Notes under the pieces: model-generated
The model's input: the letters and a program-made list of their open reading frames with translations, nothing else
Databases searched by the model: none
Told to the model about the DNA's origin: nothing
Part shown: one piece after another, positions 1 to 9,343 of the stretch
Layout: every line of letters begins with the position of its first letter
Numbering within the stretch: position 1 is the first letter of the stretch
Source: Alectoria sarmentosa
Taxonomy: Eukaryota > Ascomycota > Lecanoromycetes > Lecanorales > Parmeliaceae
Direction: 5' to 3'
Assembly: GCA_009733775.1 (NCBI GenBank)
Contig: WOGZ01000505.1
Location: forward strand, 1 to 18,544
DNA length: 18,544 nt
Made by a program: the position numbers and the translations under genes

Positions 1-304
1 ATATCGGATGGATAACGGATGGATATCGGATGGATATCGGATGGATAACGAATGGGTATCGGATGGGCAGCGGATGAACAGCAGTTGAGCATCGGCTGCT
101 CAACCGCTGGGAATCGGATGAAAAACCATCACTTTTCATTAAAACTGCCATCCGATTCTCAGCAGCTGGGCAGCCGATGCTCAATCGCTGCTCAGTCGCT
201 GCCCAGCCGCTGCCCAGCCGCTGCCCATCCGATTTCCATCCGATTTCCATCCGATGTTCATCCGATGTCCATTCGATGTAAGATTCACGAGACAGGCATC
301 GTAG
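1..304. repeat. Left GC-rich palindromic block, tandem ~10-bp units, inverted relative to the right block
   Basis: The block begins with repeats of ATCGGATGGAT and ATAACGGATGG, passes through CAGCAGTTGAGCATCGG, and after a short AT-rich centre (about 121-148) continues as the reverse complement: CAGCCGCTGCC units, then CCATCCGATTT and CCATCCGATGT units. It can therefore fold into one long imperfect hairpin. Its inner half (about 150-304) matches the reverse complement of 17886-18052. The match runs about 25 bp past the tandem units, to GTAG at 301-304. Its outer half (1-118) matches the reverse complement of about 18085-18200, including the distinctive ATATCC variant. The window starts inside the repeat, so the true outer end and any target-site duplication are not visible. 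A 97-codon open frame at 52-345 runs through the repeat units and is not a credible gene. Confidence 0.88.
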
Positions 305-1593
305 AAGCTTTATGTGATAGAAATAAAAATCGTTATTATCTTTAAAATAAATCTCGATTTAAAAAAATTTGAATTTGAGATTGAAAAATCGAGATTAAAT
401 TTTGATATATCATTTATAATAAAATTTAAGTTAATAAGTGTTAATAAAATTTGCGAAATTTATTATAAAATAAATTACATTATTTATAATTATAAAATTA
501 TAATAAATTTTAAGTCTTTTAAAAAAATTAAATTTTTTTTATTAAAAGATAAATTTTTTATATCGTAATTATTATAATAATATATAAAATAAAAATCATT
601 TCGTTATATATTTATTTTGTTTTGAATTTAATACGATTTAAAAATATATATAATATAATATAAAGTTATAATATAAACGTTTTATTTTTATAAAAAATTA
701 ATTTATTTATCGAGTTCGCGAAATATTATAAAAATTTATTTTTATAAATATACATTATTATTTATATTATAAATTATAATGAAATTATTATTATAATTAA
801 TATCAAAATTATAATATAAACGTTTAATAATAATTCGAATTATATTTTTTACATTAATAACGACGATCACATTTTGATATGTGAAATTTTGTGTCGAAAT
901 TATTCGCTCAACGTGATATTTGTTTATAATTCGATTTAAAACATTGAACGTTTAATTTGATTTTAAAAGAAAAATAAAATATTTTGATATAATTCGATTT
1001 TTTCGTTTTGCGACGTAATAAAAAAGAATTGAAATTTAATATTATTAATAATAAATGAAATTTTATAAATATTTTCGCGAGTTTTTTAATTATAAATTTT
1101 TTTGAAATTATTAACATAGTTTATAAAAAATAACACACATAAATTAATGAATGATTGAAAAATTAAGAATCTTGATTTCATAATTTTTATATATTACGTT
1201 AACGATATTTCATATTTAAAAATTAATAAAATATATATTAAAAAAAATTGATTATATAAATTTGAAAAATAAGATATTATATCGAGCGAATTTTTTATCG
1301 ATTATAAAACGATCACGATTATAATTAAATTAATTTTTATAATTATTAAAAATTTGAGAAAATAATAATTGTTTTTTATAATTTTATAAAAAAGATAAAT
1401 GCGAAAATCTTATTTATAAATTTTAAAAACGTTTTTAAAATTAATTTCTTTGAAAAAATTAAATATATATAAAATATTAATAATTTAATTTTTAAAAGAC
1501 ATCAATAAAAGCGATAAACGAGTTAATAATAAATTGAAATTCAATTTATGATATAAAAAAATAATATATTAAAAGAAGAGAAATTTACACAAA
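305..1593. other. AT-rich stretch without a recognisable gene
   Basis: Open frames here (+ 314-568 and - 1117-908) are short and dominated by I, K, N, F and L, as expected from composition. The only suggestive point is + 1183-1221, which reads IFIYYVNDISYLK. This resembles the YVDDI catalytic box of reverse transcriptase with the first Asp changed to Asn. It shares a frame with the RT-like segment downstream, but lies about 210 codons before the thumb motif, where gypsy elements usually have about 90. Either roughly 350 bp is inserted between them or one of the two matches is chance. Confidence 0.5.
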
Positions 1594-2051
1594 ATGAATT
1601 TCGAATTAAAAACGAAATTATTAATTATTAAAACGCGAAAGAAACATTTTATAAACGTTTTTAATAAAAATTACGCATATAATGCAATAGCGAAACATTT
1701 TATATTTAATAAAAAATCAATGAAATGATTTTTTTTTAAAATATAAAAAATGAATTATAATTTCATTAAGACATTAAAAGATGATTACGATATAACATAT
1801 TCGAATTTAAAAGATATTTTCAAAATAACGACGAATTATTATCGAAATTTTTACGATATTAAAATCTTCGATAAAAAGATTAAAGAATAAATATTGAATT
1901 ATATTATTAAAAAAATATTTTCGAAAACGATGTTAAGATTGAAAAAATCGATATCGTTATAAAAAATTAAGATCGTTATTCGTCGAGCGACGTTGAGATC
2001 GTTATTTGAAAAAAACGATTTATTTAATAAATATTATAAGACATTTATATA
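1594..2051 (+). pseudogene. Decayed Ty3/gypsy pol, RT thumb region (relic A)
   Basis: One forward frame over about 150 codons contains only five stops (TGA 1726, TAA 1744, TAA 1888 and two further TAA, the last ending at 2051). At this base composition about fifteen would be expected. At 1795-1860 it reads NLKDIFKITTNYYRNF, followed by DIKIFDKKIKE. This corresponds to the gypsy RT connection and thumb, typically a K-[DE]-[IL]-R-x-F-L-G-L-x-N-Y-Y-R-x-F pattern followed by the PL.L..K segment. The tyrosine pair and the following arginine (1837-1845) are intact. The upstream part (1594-1725) is lysine-rich and not assigned. RNase-H-like and integrase-like remnants follow on the same strand in canonical order. 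The start is not a real start; coordinates mark the readable span. The match is by eye, over about 30 residues. Confidence 0.55.
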
Positions 2052-2335
2052 ATATAAAAGATAAAAAAACGATTTCTCAACAATCGTGTAAACATTAATG
2101 AGATTTTTTAATAAAATTTAAAATAACAAAACGTTATCAAAACGTTAAATAAATAATATTTTAATTTTTTTATTTAAAAATAAAAAAAAATAAACGAACA
2201 TTCGAAATTATCGCTTTTTATTTATAATAAATATGAATTATAAATTATTTATAAATATATTAATGTAAATATTAACCGCGACTTTAAAAAAGATTATTAA
2301 TTTATAATAATTGATTTTTTTATTTAAAAAGTTTA

Positions 2336-2437
2336 TTAATGATAATGTTAAGATTATTCAAAATTTGATAATTAAATATGAAATTATTATAAAATTCGCG
2401 AAACGAAGATCGAGATTAACAATCATCTTTTTGAATT
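2336..2437 (+). pseudogene. Possible RNase H C-terminus of gypsy pol (relic A)
   Basis: The frame reads MLRLFKI, then, after two stops, LNMKLL, a stop and NSRNEDRD, a further stop, QSSF, TGA and I. In gypsy polyproteins the end of RNase H typically reads R-W-x-x-x-L, then a Y-x-x-x-I-x-Y-R-x-G-x-x-N element and A-D-A-L-S-R. The N-E-D-R-D spacing and the TGA where an Arg CGA codon would stand (C to T) fit this, and the position between the thumb segment and the integrase is correct. Taken alone the match is weak. It is listed because of its order and strand. Confidence 0.35.
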
Positions 2438-2594
2438 AAAAAAAAATATATAATAAAATCAATTATGAATTCTTTTTTACGATATTGATTAAATTTGAAA
2501 TATTAAAAAAATACATTTTTTGAATTCGTTTTTTTTTATCGAAACGCAAAGATTAAAATGTTTATTAATAATTATTTTAAAAAGATTTTATAAA

Positions 2595-2926
2595 TTCGAT
2601 GTGATGTACGTTAAAAAGATTTATTAAGTTATTTTTTTTATAATCGTTATCGAAGGTCTTACGCGTTATATAATCTTAAATTTAATTATATTAAAAATTA
2701 AAATAAAAAACGTGTAATTGAAAATAATTATATATACGAATGATATAATAATTATTATTTAAACGCAAATCAAAATCGACGCGCTGATAACAATTTTCGA
2801 GATTTATTATAAATTTATAAACGTTAAAATTAATTGAATAAAGTTATACATTTTGCATATTGAAAAGATAATTCGAATTCGATTTAAACGTTAAAAAAGT
2901 CTTTTTAAATAATTTTTATAAACATT
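2595..2926 (+). pseudogene. Decayed retroviral-type integrase core (relic A)
   Basis: Two adjacent forward frames together recreate an rve-type integrase core. At 2595-2714, 40 codons with one stop, the peptide begins FDVMYVKKIY. After the stop it continues as FFIIVIEGLTRYIIL, matching the D-[VLF]-M start and the I-[LV]-V-[IV]-D-x-[LF]-T-[RK] strand of gypsy integrases. After a frameshift, 2780-2926 reads RADNNFRDLL, then IYKR, VIHFAY, DNSNSI and TLKKSF. This matches D-N-G-x-x-F-x-x-L-L, the H-x-x-x-A-Y-H-P-x-S-N-S box and the T-L-x-x-S-L helix. First Asp codon 2598-2600 and second Asp codon 2786-2788 are kept and about 63 codons apart, as in the family. The position of the third catalytic residue (Glu) is TAA at 2885-2887. 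The gene is clearly dead: at least nine stops and one frameshift. Confidence 0.72.
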
Positions 2927-3862
2927 TAAATATTTTTATAAATATTATAATAAAGCATTAATTTGATATATTTTAAATAAAAACATTAATAAAAATCAAG
3001 ACATTAATAAGAGCATATACGCGATATCATTTATCGATGAAAAATAAGCTTATAATTGTTAACATTTTTATAATATCTTTATTTAAATACGCTTTTCGCT
3101 TTTTGAAAATGTCGATTAAAATAAAATTAAAGATATTAATTTACATTTTATTATAAACATTAATATAATAATTACGATTAATAAAGTTATTAACAATTTT
3201 AATATTATATAAATTTAGTTTATTAAAAATGTTTTTATAATATACGTTAAATCTGAGATTGTAAATTCGATATATGTTATAATAATAATTAATTCATAAT
3301 TATTACATTTTACATATTAAATTAATTATATTTTAAAACTTTTATAATTATTATAATAAAATTGAAAAAGAATATAAGATAAAGTGAAAATGATATATTT
3401 TCGTTTTTCGTCAATAACAATGAAATTATTAATTATTTTTATATGATATTATATATGTTTAAAAAAGAATTTAAACTTCGATGATATTAAAAAGTTTAAT
3501 TTAATAATGTGAGTGAATTTGTAAAAGCGCGACGCTCGGGTGTTTAACGATATTTAAGATTTAATACGTTAATAATTTATAGTCTTTTTTAATTTCATCG
3601 ATTTTTCTTTAATGTTTGTGATATAAAATGCGATATAACGATTAATTTCAGGTTATCTTTTTAAAATATAACATTTTATATTTTTAAAATAAGAACACTT
3701 TTGACATTTCGATTAAAATCAAAAAAAAAAAATAAAAATAAAAAATGTGAATCAATCGATTTTTTTTTAAAATATCAATTTTCGTCAAATTTATCGTTAT
3801 TTATTTAATAATAAGTTTTAAAATATTAAATTTAATAAAAGAGTTCAAAAATTAATATTCGC
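2927..3862. other. AT-rich stretch, no assignable gene
   Basis: This would hold the integrase C-terminus and 3' end of relic A if that element were complete, but I cannot recognise either. A forward frame at about 3001-3160 is fairly open but has no diagnostic motif. A small GC-richer patch at 3524-3546 (AAAGCGCGACGCTCGGGTG) stands out from its surroundings. No LTR-like direct repeat was found by eye. Confidence 0.4.
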
Positions 3863-4840
3863 ATTTCGAAATAAATTTGATAAATCATTTATTGAAAAAA
3901 GAAGAATATGAACGACGGCTCGAAATAAAATTGAGATTTCGAAGATTGAAAATCTATTATAAAGATTTTTATATAAGAAGGTACGCATAAAATCGAATTT
4001 GATTTAAATTTCATATTTATAATAACGATATCTTATATATGACGTGAATTAATCTTTTCGCATATTTGAATAAAATGTATTGTTTGAAAGGTTGTTTAAA
4101 AGAAGTTTGAATCGATCTGATTCTTTTTGTTCAAATTATTCATATTTGAGATTCGAATAATCAATGAGATAATTATTTTTATAATTTTCAATTCGAATTT
4201 GAAAAATATTTTTAAACGATAATGAAATATTTTTTATTAAACGATTATATGAATTTTATGAAAATGTCATCTTTTTTATAATTTCGAAAAGTCGATTAAG
4301 TATTGAAATTTAATAATTGCTCGAAGTTATTATAAAATGTTAATTCGAAAACATATTTTTATAAATCGTATTTTTTGCATTTATGAAAGATATCGAAATA
4401 AGGATTATAATTTCGAGATTTTTAAAAAGCTATGAGGGGAGTTTTTTTAGTTATTGAAGGTTCGAAAGGGTTTCGTGTGTTTTATTAATTATGAAAATGA
4501 TATTTATAATAACGATATGAAGTACGTTATAAAATTCGACGATGTGAAAGATTTTAACGAAATGATTTAAGGCGATTTAAATGAAATTAATGATACGGAT
4601 GAGGTGATTAGGCGTGCCTTAACATTTAAATAAATTTGATGATTTAAGGTTTTTTTTAGGTAAATGAGACGGGTTTTATTATTTGATGAATCGATTAGAT
4701 TTTGTTTTTTTAAAAATAGGGCTTAATGTATGATTATCTCGAAAAATAGCAGGGCGAAGCGATTTATAGGTTCGATTTTTTGTAGATTTCGTTAAAGAGG
4801 TACCTTCGTTCTAAGAACTTACATAGTTTCAATAAAATAA
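3863..4840 (+). pseudogene. Unassigned eroded reading frame(s), G-retaining segment
   Basis: The forward frame from about 3863 runs about 43 codons without a stop and is rich in charged residues (LLKKEEYERRLEIKLRF). It then continues with many TGA stops, as expected if Trp TGG or Arg CGA codons decayed. From 4434 a frame reads MRGVFLVIEGSKG. After a shift it continues FINYENDIYNNDMKYVIKF, then DVKDFNEMI, TAA, GDLNEINDTDEVIRRALTF. Mixed acidic and basic composition and few stops suggest former coding sequence rather than random AT-rich DNA. I recognise no family. The IEG segment superficially resembles a P-loop kinase start, but the GKS/T signature is absent, so I do not call it. The reverse strand is less convincing. 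It lies downstream of relic A on the same strand and could be its 3' part or a separate element. Confidence 0.35.
4808..4818. repeat. Perfect 11-bp palindrome at a composition breakpoint
   Basis: GTTCTAAGAAC is an exact inverted repeat around a central A. It sits where the strand composition changes abruptly: upstream (4430-4800) G is kept and C occurs almost only in CpG; downstream both occur. It may mark the end of an inserted element. A related CTTCTAAGAATG string occurs just outside the right repeat block (18201-18212). Confidence 0.4.
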
Positions 4841-4994
4841 ATAACTTACAAATCAATTATAATATAAACATCGCGATCATATATTTTAAAAGCATACTAA
4901 AAACTTAAAGAGAATAATGAAAATGTAAATATAAATAATGATGAATTTTAAAACATCTCCGAATATCTTCGAGTATCTTCGTATACATTTATAT

Positions 4995-5115
4995 CGTAAT
5001 TGTTGAAAACATGTTGAAGAAATGTTGAAAACATGTTGAAAATATATTGAAATTATGTTAAAATTTTGTTGAAAATATGTTGAAATCATGTTAAAAGTTT
5101 ATTGAAAGTTTTTGA
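4995..5115. repeat. AT-rich minisatellite, degenerate TGTTGAAAACA units
   Basis: The motif TGTTGAAAACA, with variants such as TGTTGAAGAAA, TGTTGAAAATA and TGTTAAAATTT, recurs about nine times with 12-14 bp spacing. The reverse-strand open frame at 5089-4886 is a by-product, with FQQ and FQH repeats, and is not a gene. Copies become less regular toward 5240, where TGTTGAAAAAACATT appears again. Confidence 0.7.
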
Positions 5116-5119
5116 ATAA

Positions 5120-5767
5120 AATATTTATATCGCAATTGTCAAAAAAATGAAAAAATAATATTGATAATTTGTTACAAAAAACGCAATAATGAGATTTTTA
5201 ATCAATTTTCAATTAAGTGTTAATTAAATGTTGAAAAAACATTAAATGTAATATACGATCAACATTATAATACGATTAAATTTCAAATGATAATGTGTTA
5301 CTTCTAAAATGATGTTAAACAAAACTTAATATTATTATATTTTCGAAAGATTTTAACAATGTTATAAATTTGTTGACAATTAATTATCATAAACATTTAT
5401 ATAATTATCTTTTAACAAATATTTAATCACGCTAGTAACCCTTTAAGATAAAAAAGTCGATTCGTTTTATACGTTTAAACGAATAATTTCGTTATTTTGA
5501 TTTCACATTAATCGATATGCGTTTTTAAATAAACGATTCAATATAATAAAATATCGCTTTTTATTATTAACTTAAAAGATTTATTTATCGTAATTAAATA
5601 TTTGAAAATCGTCGTCTTAAATTAAATAATCGAATTTTAATTTAATAAACACGACGATATTTTTGTTTATTTTATTATTTATATCGTTTTATAAAAGCGT
5701 GAAAAGTTTATATATAATTAATAAAGCGACGTTTTTAAAATAATGTTTGAAAATTTTAATTATGTAT
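5120..5767. other. AT-rich stretch, nothing recognised
   Basis: Both strands are closed every few codons. C and G survive mainly in CpG. No repeat, hairpin or motif of note was seen beyond decaying copies of the upstream minisatellite. Confidence 0.4.
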
Positions 5768-6275
5768 TTAAAAAATGATTTTAAAAGACGAAGAATTAAT
5801 GAAATAAAAAAAAACGAAATATAATAACGATAGATTTGCTAAAAAGAGAAAAATAAAGAGAAAAAAGATAATTCGATAATATTTTAATAATCTTAAATAA
5901 TGTAACGCATTTTTTAATGTTGTTTTCGATGATTTTTTAATTTCGTTAATTGTAATATAATTGAAAAAGCCGATTTTGTAACATTTAATCATATTTTAAA
6001 TAATTTTAATAATTTAATTAAAAAATTTGTTTTGAAAGATCTCATTATAAATTTTTATAAATTCGTTATTAATGAATTTTAGCACGTTTTTTGTCGACGC
6101 ATCGTTGAAGATTCGTTTTAATAAGTCATCTTTAATGAATAACGTGTATATATTATCATTAATGCTTTTCATTTCTTTAACGAGTTTAAATTAAGTTTTT
6201 TCGTAATGTAATCTTTGATTTAATTTTTTACGATGCGAATAATATAATCGAAAAGCGACAATATTATTGCGAATT
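5768..6275 (-). pseudogene. Decayed Ty3/gypsy reverse transcriptase (relic B)
   Basis: On the reverse strand, from 6258 downwards, the readable pieces follow RT order. SLFDYIIRIV (6258-6229) corresponds to the G-L-[FY]-E-[YF]-L-V-M-P-F block. After a gap, DYITKKLN matches the x-[YF]-I-N-x-x-L helix. After a frameshift, FIKDDLL carries an intact Asp-Asp pair at 6130-6125, corresponding to the YLDDIL active site. NVLKFIN matches the H-V-x-x-V-L helix. Finally TTLKNALHYLRLLKYYRI (about 5926-5870) matches the thumb, close to the TLKxLEHYLGLxxYLR version I associate with fungal gypsy elements. From DD to YYR is 83 codons, near the family norm. In-frame stops and at least one frameshift make it inactive. 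The last 74 codons (5992-5768) are open and end in a Phe/Leu-rich tail. Relics A, C and D lie on the other strand. Confidence 0.65.
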
Positions 6276-7419
6276 TATTTAAGAAAAATTAATAAATAAG
6301 TGTGTAAATAAGTGTAAAAAGAAATAATATTAATTTAATAATAAAATTAAAATAATAAATAAATTAAAAAAATTTGCGTCGTAAGATTAATTGTTTAAAT
6401 TTATAATCATTATTACGTTTATATTTCAATATAAATTTAATCTTTGAAATGATTTTTAAAATATAAATTTTTAATGTCTTTTTTGTTAAGCAAAATATTT
6501 ATGTTTTTTTTTCTTTTTTTTTACAATTATCAAATAAGCGATAAAAGTAATATTAATTTTATCGTTAAAATATACTATTAAATAGCATCGCGTAATATTA
6601 CAAAAAGAGTCTCAATTAAAAAATATTACGTATAAAAGTTATTTTATTCGATTAATGATTTTTTTTTCTTATTATATATATAAACGTAAATATAACATAT
6701 TATATAATATTACGATTTTAAAGTTTTATTTATTTTATTTATTTTATTCAAAAAGAATTTGTTTTTAATTAATTTTAAATTTCAAAAATCTAATTGATAA
6801 AAATTAAATTAAATAACATTTAATTTAATTTTTAATTTAATAAATAATAAACACGCGCATTTTCATTTTCATTTATTTGTTAAACGTTTAATATAAATTA
6901 TATTTATTTCTAATGCTTTATTAATTAAACATTTATTTAAATTTAATTATAAATTATAATACTTAATCGATAAAGATTAATTTAAATTATAATTTAATAA
7001 TTAATAATACGCGCGTACACTCGAATTTTTATTATTTTAATCGTTAATTATTCAATTATACTTTTCACATTTATTGTTATTTTCAGATTTGAATTTTATA
7101 ATTTTGTTTTAATTATAACTTTTACGCATATCGATTTTGTTATTAATTGAAAAATGTTTACAATTTTATATAAAAATGTTTTTAAAAGTTTTATACAATT
7201 TATATAAAATCAAAAACATTTTTTTAAAGAGTTTTTAAAAAAAATAATAATAATTTATATATCAAGTTTTTAAATTTTAATAATATATAAATATAATCGA
7301 AATTTTCAATTAAAGCAAAGTAATTACGCATATTTTATATTAACTTCGCGTGTAATTTCACGATTAAAACATTTCGAAATTTGTTTAAATATATCAATAA
7401 ATATCTTCTTATTTGAGAG
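6276..7419. other. AT-rich stretch, no gene recognised
   Basis: This would lie 5' of relic B (fingers of RT, protease, gag), but no motif could be read on either strand. A+T is extreme (about 88-90% by eye around 6680-7000), with long alternations of TTTAATTTAATTAAA type. No tandem repeat with a clear period was found. Confidence 0.4.
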
Positions 7420-7950
7420 ATGAAATATAAAACGAGATTTAATTTTTATTTTAAAAAGAAAGAAATATTTCGTATACGTAATATTATTAATAAAGATAAT
7501 GCGATAAAATATTTAATAAAAATTAATTTCGATTTAAAGATATACGATAAGTATTTAAATAATATAAGTATTAAATATAATAAATTAATGAAAAAAGATA
7601 TAAGAAAAAAAGTCGATTATCTTTTTTTCTTTATTATAATATTCATATTTTCTATTAAACATTTATAAAAAAATTAAAATAATAAATAATGATAATATAA
7701 ACTTTTAAATGAATTTAATAAAAATAAATCTTTCATTTTTGAATTTAAATAATTTATACTTTATGATTTCGACGTTGAAAATAAAGAAAAATATTAAAGA
7801 TAAACGAATCGAATATTTTATTAAAAATATATTTAAAATAAACGAGTTTTTAAATTAATATAAATAAAACGCGATTAAATCTTTCTCGAAAATATTTACG
7901 ATATATTTCTCATTTCGAAATAAAATTAATTATCTTTTCGCGAACTAATT
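7420..7950 (+). pseudogene. Unassigned eroded reading frame
   Basis: An 82-codon frame opens at 7420. It has charged stretches (INKDNAIKYLIKINFDLKIY, YNKLMKKDIRKKVDYLF) and ends in an Ile/Phe-rich tail at 7668. After a cluster of stops at 7675-7698 the same frame continues readable: LLNEFNKNKSFIFEF, FILYDFDVENKEKY, then NKRVFKLI and IFLENIYDIFLISK. Stops are fewer than expected for this composition and the reverse strand reads worse. The unit lies 1-1.5 kb upstream of integrase relic D on the same strand, so it could belong to the RT or RNase H part of that element, but no catalytic motif supports this. The ATG at 7420 need not be a start. Confidence 0.3.
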
Positions 7951-8679
7951 GTTACGAATTAAAGCATTAAAGAAAAATGTAAATAACTTTTTAATAATGT
8001 TAATTTAAGATTAATATATTTCAATTTCAGTTATCGCAATATCGACGAATAACGAATAAAGTTAAATTAAATTTCGTGAAACGTTGAAAATAGTAATTAA
8101 TTCGTAAATGATTTTATCGTTTTTAACATCGTAAATAATATCGTATTTGTTTTATATATATTATATTATTAAAAAATGTTAAATATAATTCGTTTTTTAT
8201 TTAAATATAAATCTTTTTAAAATAATTTGATTTATAACTTTATTTAATTGAAAATATTAAAAGATATACGTGTTTTTAATGCAATGCATATAAGAAATTA
8301 CGATTATTTTAATTTTTATCGTTATAAATAAAATTTAATTAACGAAATATTATAAAAATTTAATTTTATAATTCGTGTATTTAATAATCGAAAATTTAAA
8401 TCGAATTATTAAACGAAATTAATTTCGATTTAATTTCATTTTAATAAATTTAATATCGCTTGTAAACATTGAAAAAATATATAAAAAACATTTATAAATA
8501 AAGATTTATTATTTAATAATAAAGACGATTTTTAAATGTAAGTTTTACGTTTAAAAAATAAATTAAATTAAAATTAATATAGTTAACGTTTAAGAATTTT
8601 GCGAAAATCGATATTAATATTCGTTATATAAATAATTTTATTAAACATTATTATTTTATTAGTATATATAAAGGAATAA
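7951..8679. other. AT-rich stretch, nothing recognised
   Basis: Frames are closed on both strands and no repeat or motif was identified. It lies between an unassigned frame and integrase relic D and may be the decayed middle of that element. Confidence 0.35.
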
Positions 8680-8905
8680 TGTAGGGCTGAGCTAAAAAAC
8701 CTTGAATTTGTATATGCAATCAATCATAAATTCTATGTCATTACGCTTTTCGATTAACGCTCGAATAGCGGCTTTTAAGCCTCTCGAGCGCTCTCATCAA
8801 AAATTTGTATATAAAAATCTTATAACTTATGCTTCCTATCTCCTTAAATATAAATTATCTTTAAAATTTTATGAATTATAAAGCTCGCTTTGCGCTATTT
8901 AATGA
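8680..8905. other. GC-richer islet with a 7-bp + 5-bp hairpin
   Basis: This stretch has clearly higher GC and complexity than its neighbours. It contains a two-part stem: CGCTCGA (8758-8764) pairs with TCGAGCG (8784-8790), and inside it GGCTT (8770-8774) pairs with AAGCC (8777-8781). On the forward strand it immediately precedes integrase relic D, where the zinc-binding region would be expected. I cannot see the H-H-C-C residues. The reverse strand has a 30-codon open run with a protein-like look (LKAAIRALIEKRNDIEFMID), probably an antisense shadow. Why this patch lost fewer C/G is unknown. Confidence 0.4.
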
Positions 8906-9343
8906 TATAAAAATCACGAAATTCGATTTATTATTTATCAAATGAATAAATATTCAAATATCGATCTTGAAATCGTATTAAGCCTGTTTGAATCGATCAA
9001 TATTTTTTTTCAATTCATTTATTTATCGACGAAGACGCGTATAATTATTATTCTTTTATTAATTTATCAATTCATCATCAATATATATATATTTAATTTT
9101 AATATTTCTCGCTCAGACGTTATTAAACGTTTAAAACACGTATATTTCTTTTATTCTTCTTTTAAAATCTTTATTAACTCTTTTAAACGACTTCTCGCGG
9201 AATTTATTATTATTAATAATCGAAATCAAAAACGAGTTTAATAATCATTTATTATTATTTATAAACGCGTAAAAAGATCTTTAAAAAGATTTCGAATAAA
9301 TTTCTCTTTTTCATAATCGTCGTTTTCTCAAATTAATCGATTT
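8906..9343 (+). pseudogene. Decayed Ty3/gypsy integrase core (relic D)
   Basis: A forward frame stays open from 8906 to 9238, then continues through stops at 9239, 9242 and 9314. SLFESINIFFQFIYL (about 8981-9025) matches the W-x-S-I-[SN]-M-D-F-I-x-x-L box. IIIILLLIYQFIINIYIF matches I-L-V-I-V-D-R-[FL]-T-K-x-x-H-F-I-P: Tyr for Asp, Gln for Arg and Ile for Thr are mostly explained by C-to-T or G-to-A changes. SRSDVIKRLKHVYFFYSSFK matches the S-x-x-D-[VL]-x-x-x-[FL]-x-x-H-V-[FY]-x-x-H-G-x-P helix and turn. KIFINSF stands where I-x-S-D-R-G is expected, so the second catalytic Asp is lost. INFSFS, TAA, SS then FSQINR resembles the S-T-A-Y-H-P-Q-x-D-G-Q-x-E-R box with Glu replaced by Asn. All catalytic acids are lost or replaced. 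The pattern resembles fungal gypsy polyproteins. Confidence 0.6.

Noticed and set aside
1681..1730. Helix-turn-helix (AIAKHFIFNKKSMK) of a DNA-binding protein
   Set aside because: Only about 15 residues, followed at once by stops, and lying next to an RT-like segment; not enough to call.
4430..4480. Thymidylate kinase start (RGVFLVIEG resembles RGxFIVxEG)
   Set aside because: The P-loop GKS/T does not follow, the reading frame shifts, and downstream residues do not fit.
5768..5992. Membrane protein from the Phe/Leu-rich tail of the reverse frame
   Set aside because: The hydrophobic run follows directly from A-rich forward sequence; the N-terminal half aligns with an RT thumb.
8758..8790. 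Rho-independent terminator or tRNA
   Set aside because: No U-tract after the stem, no cloverleaf; eukaryotic context.
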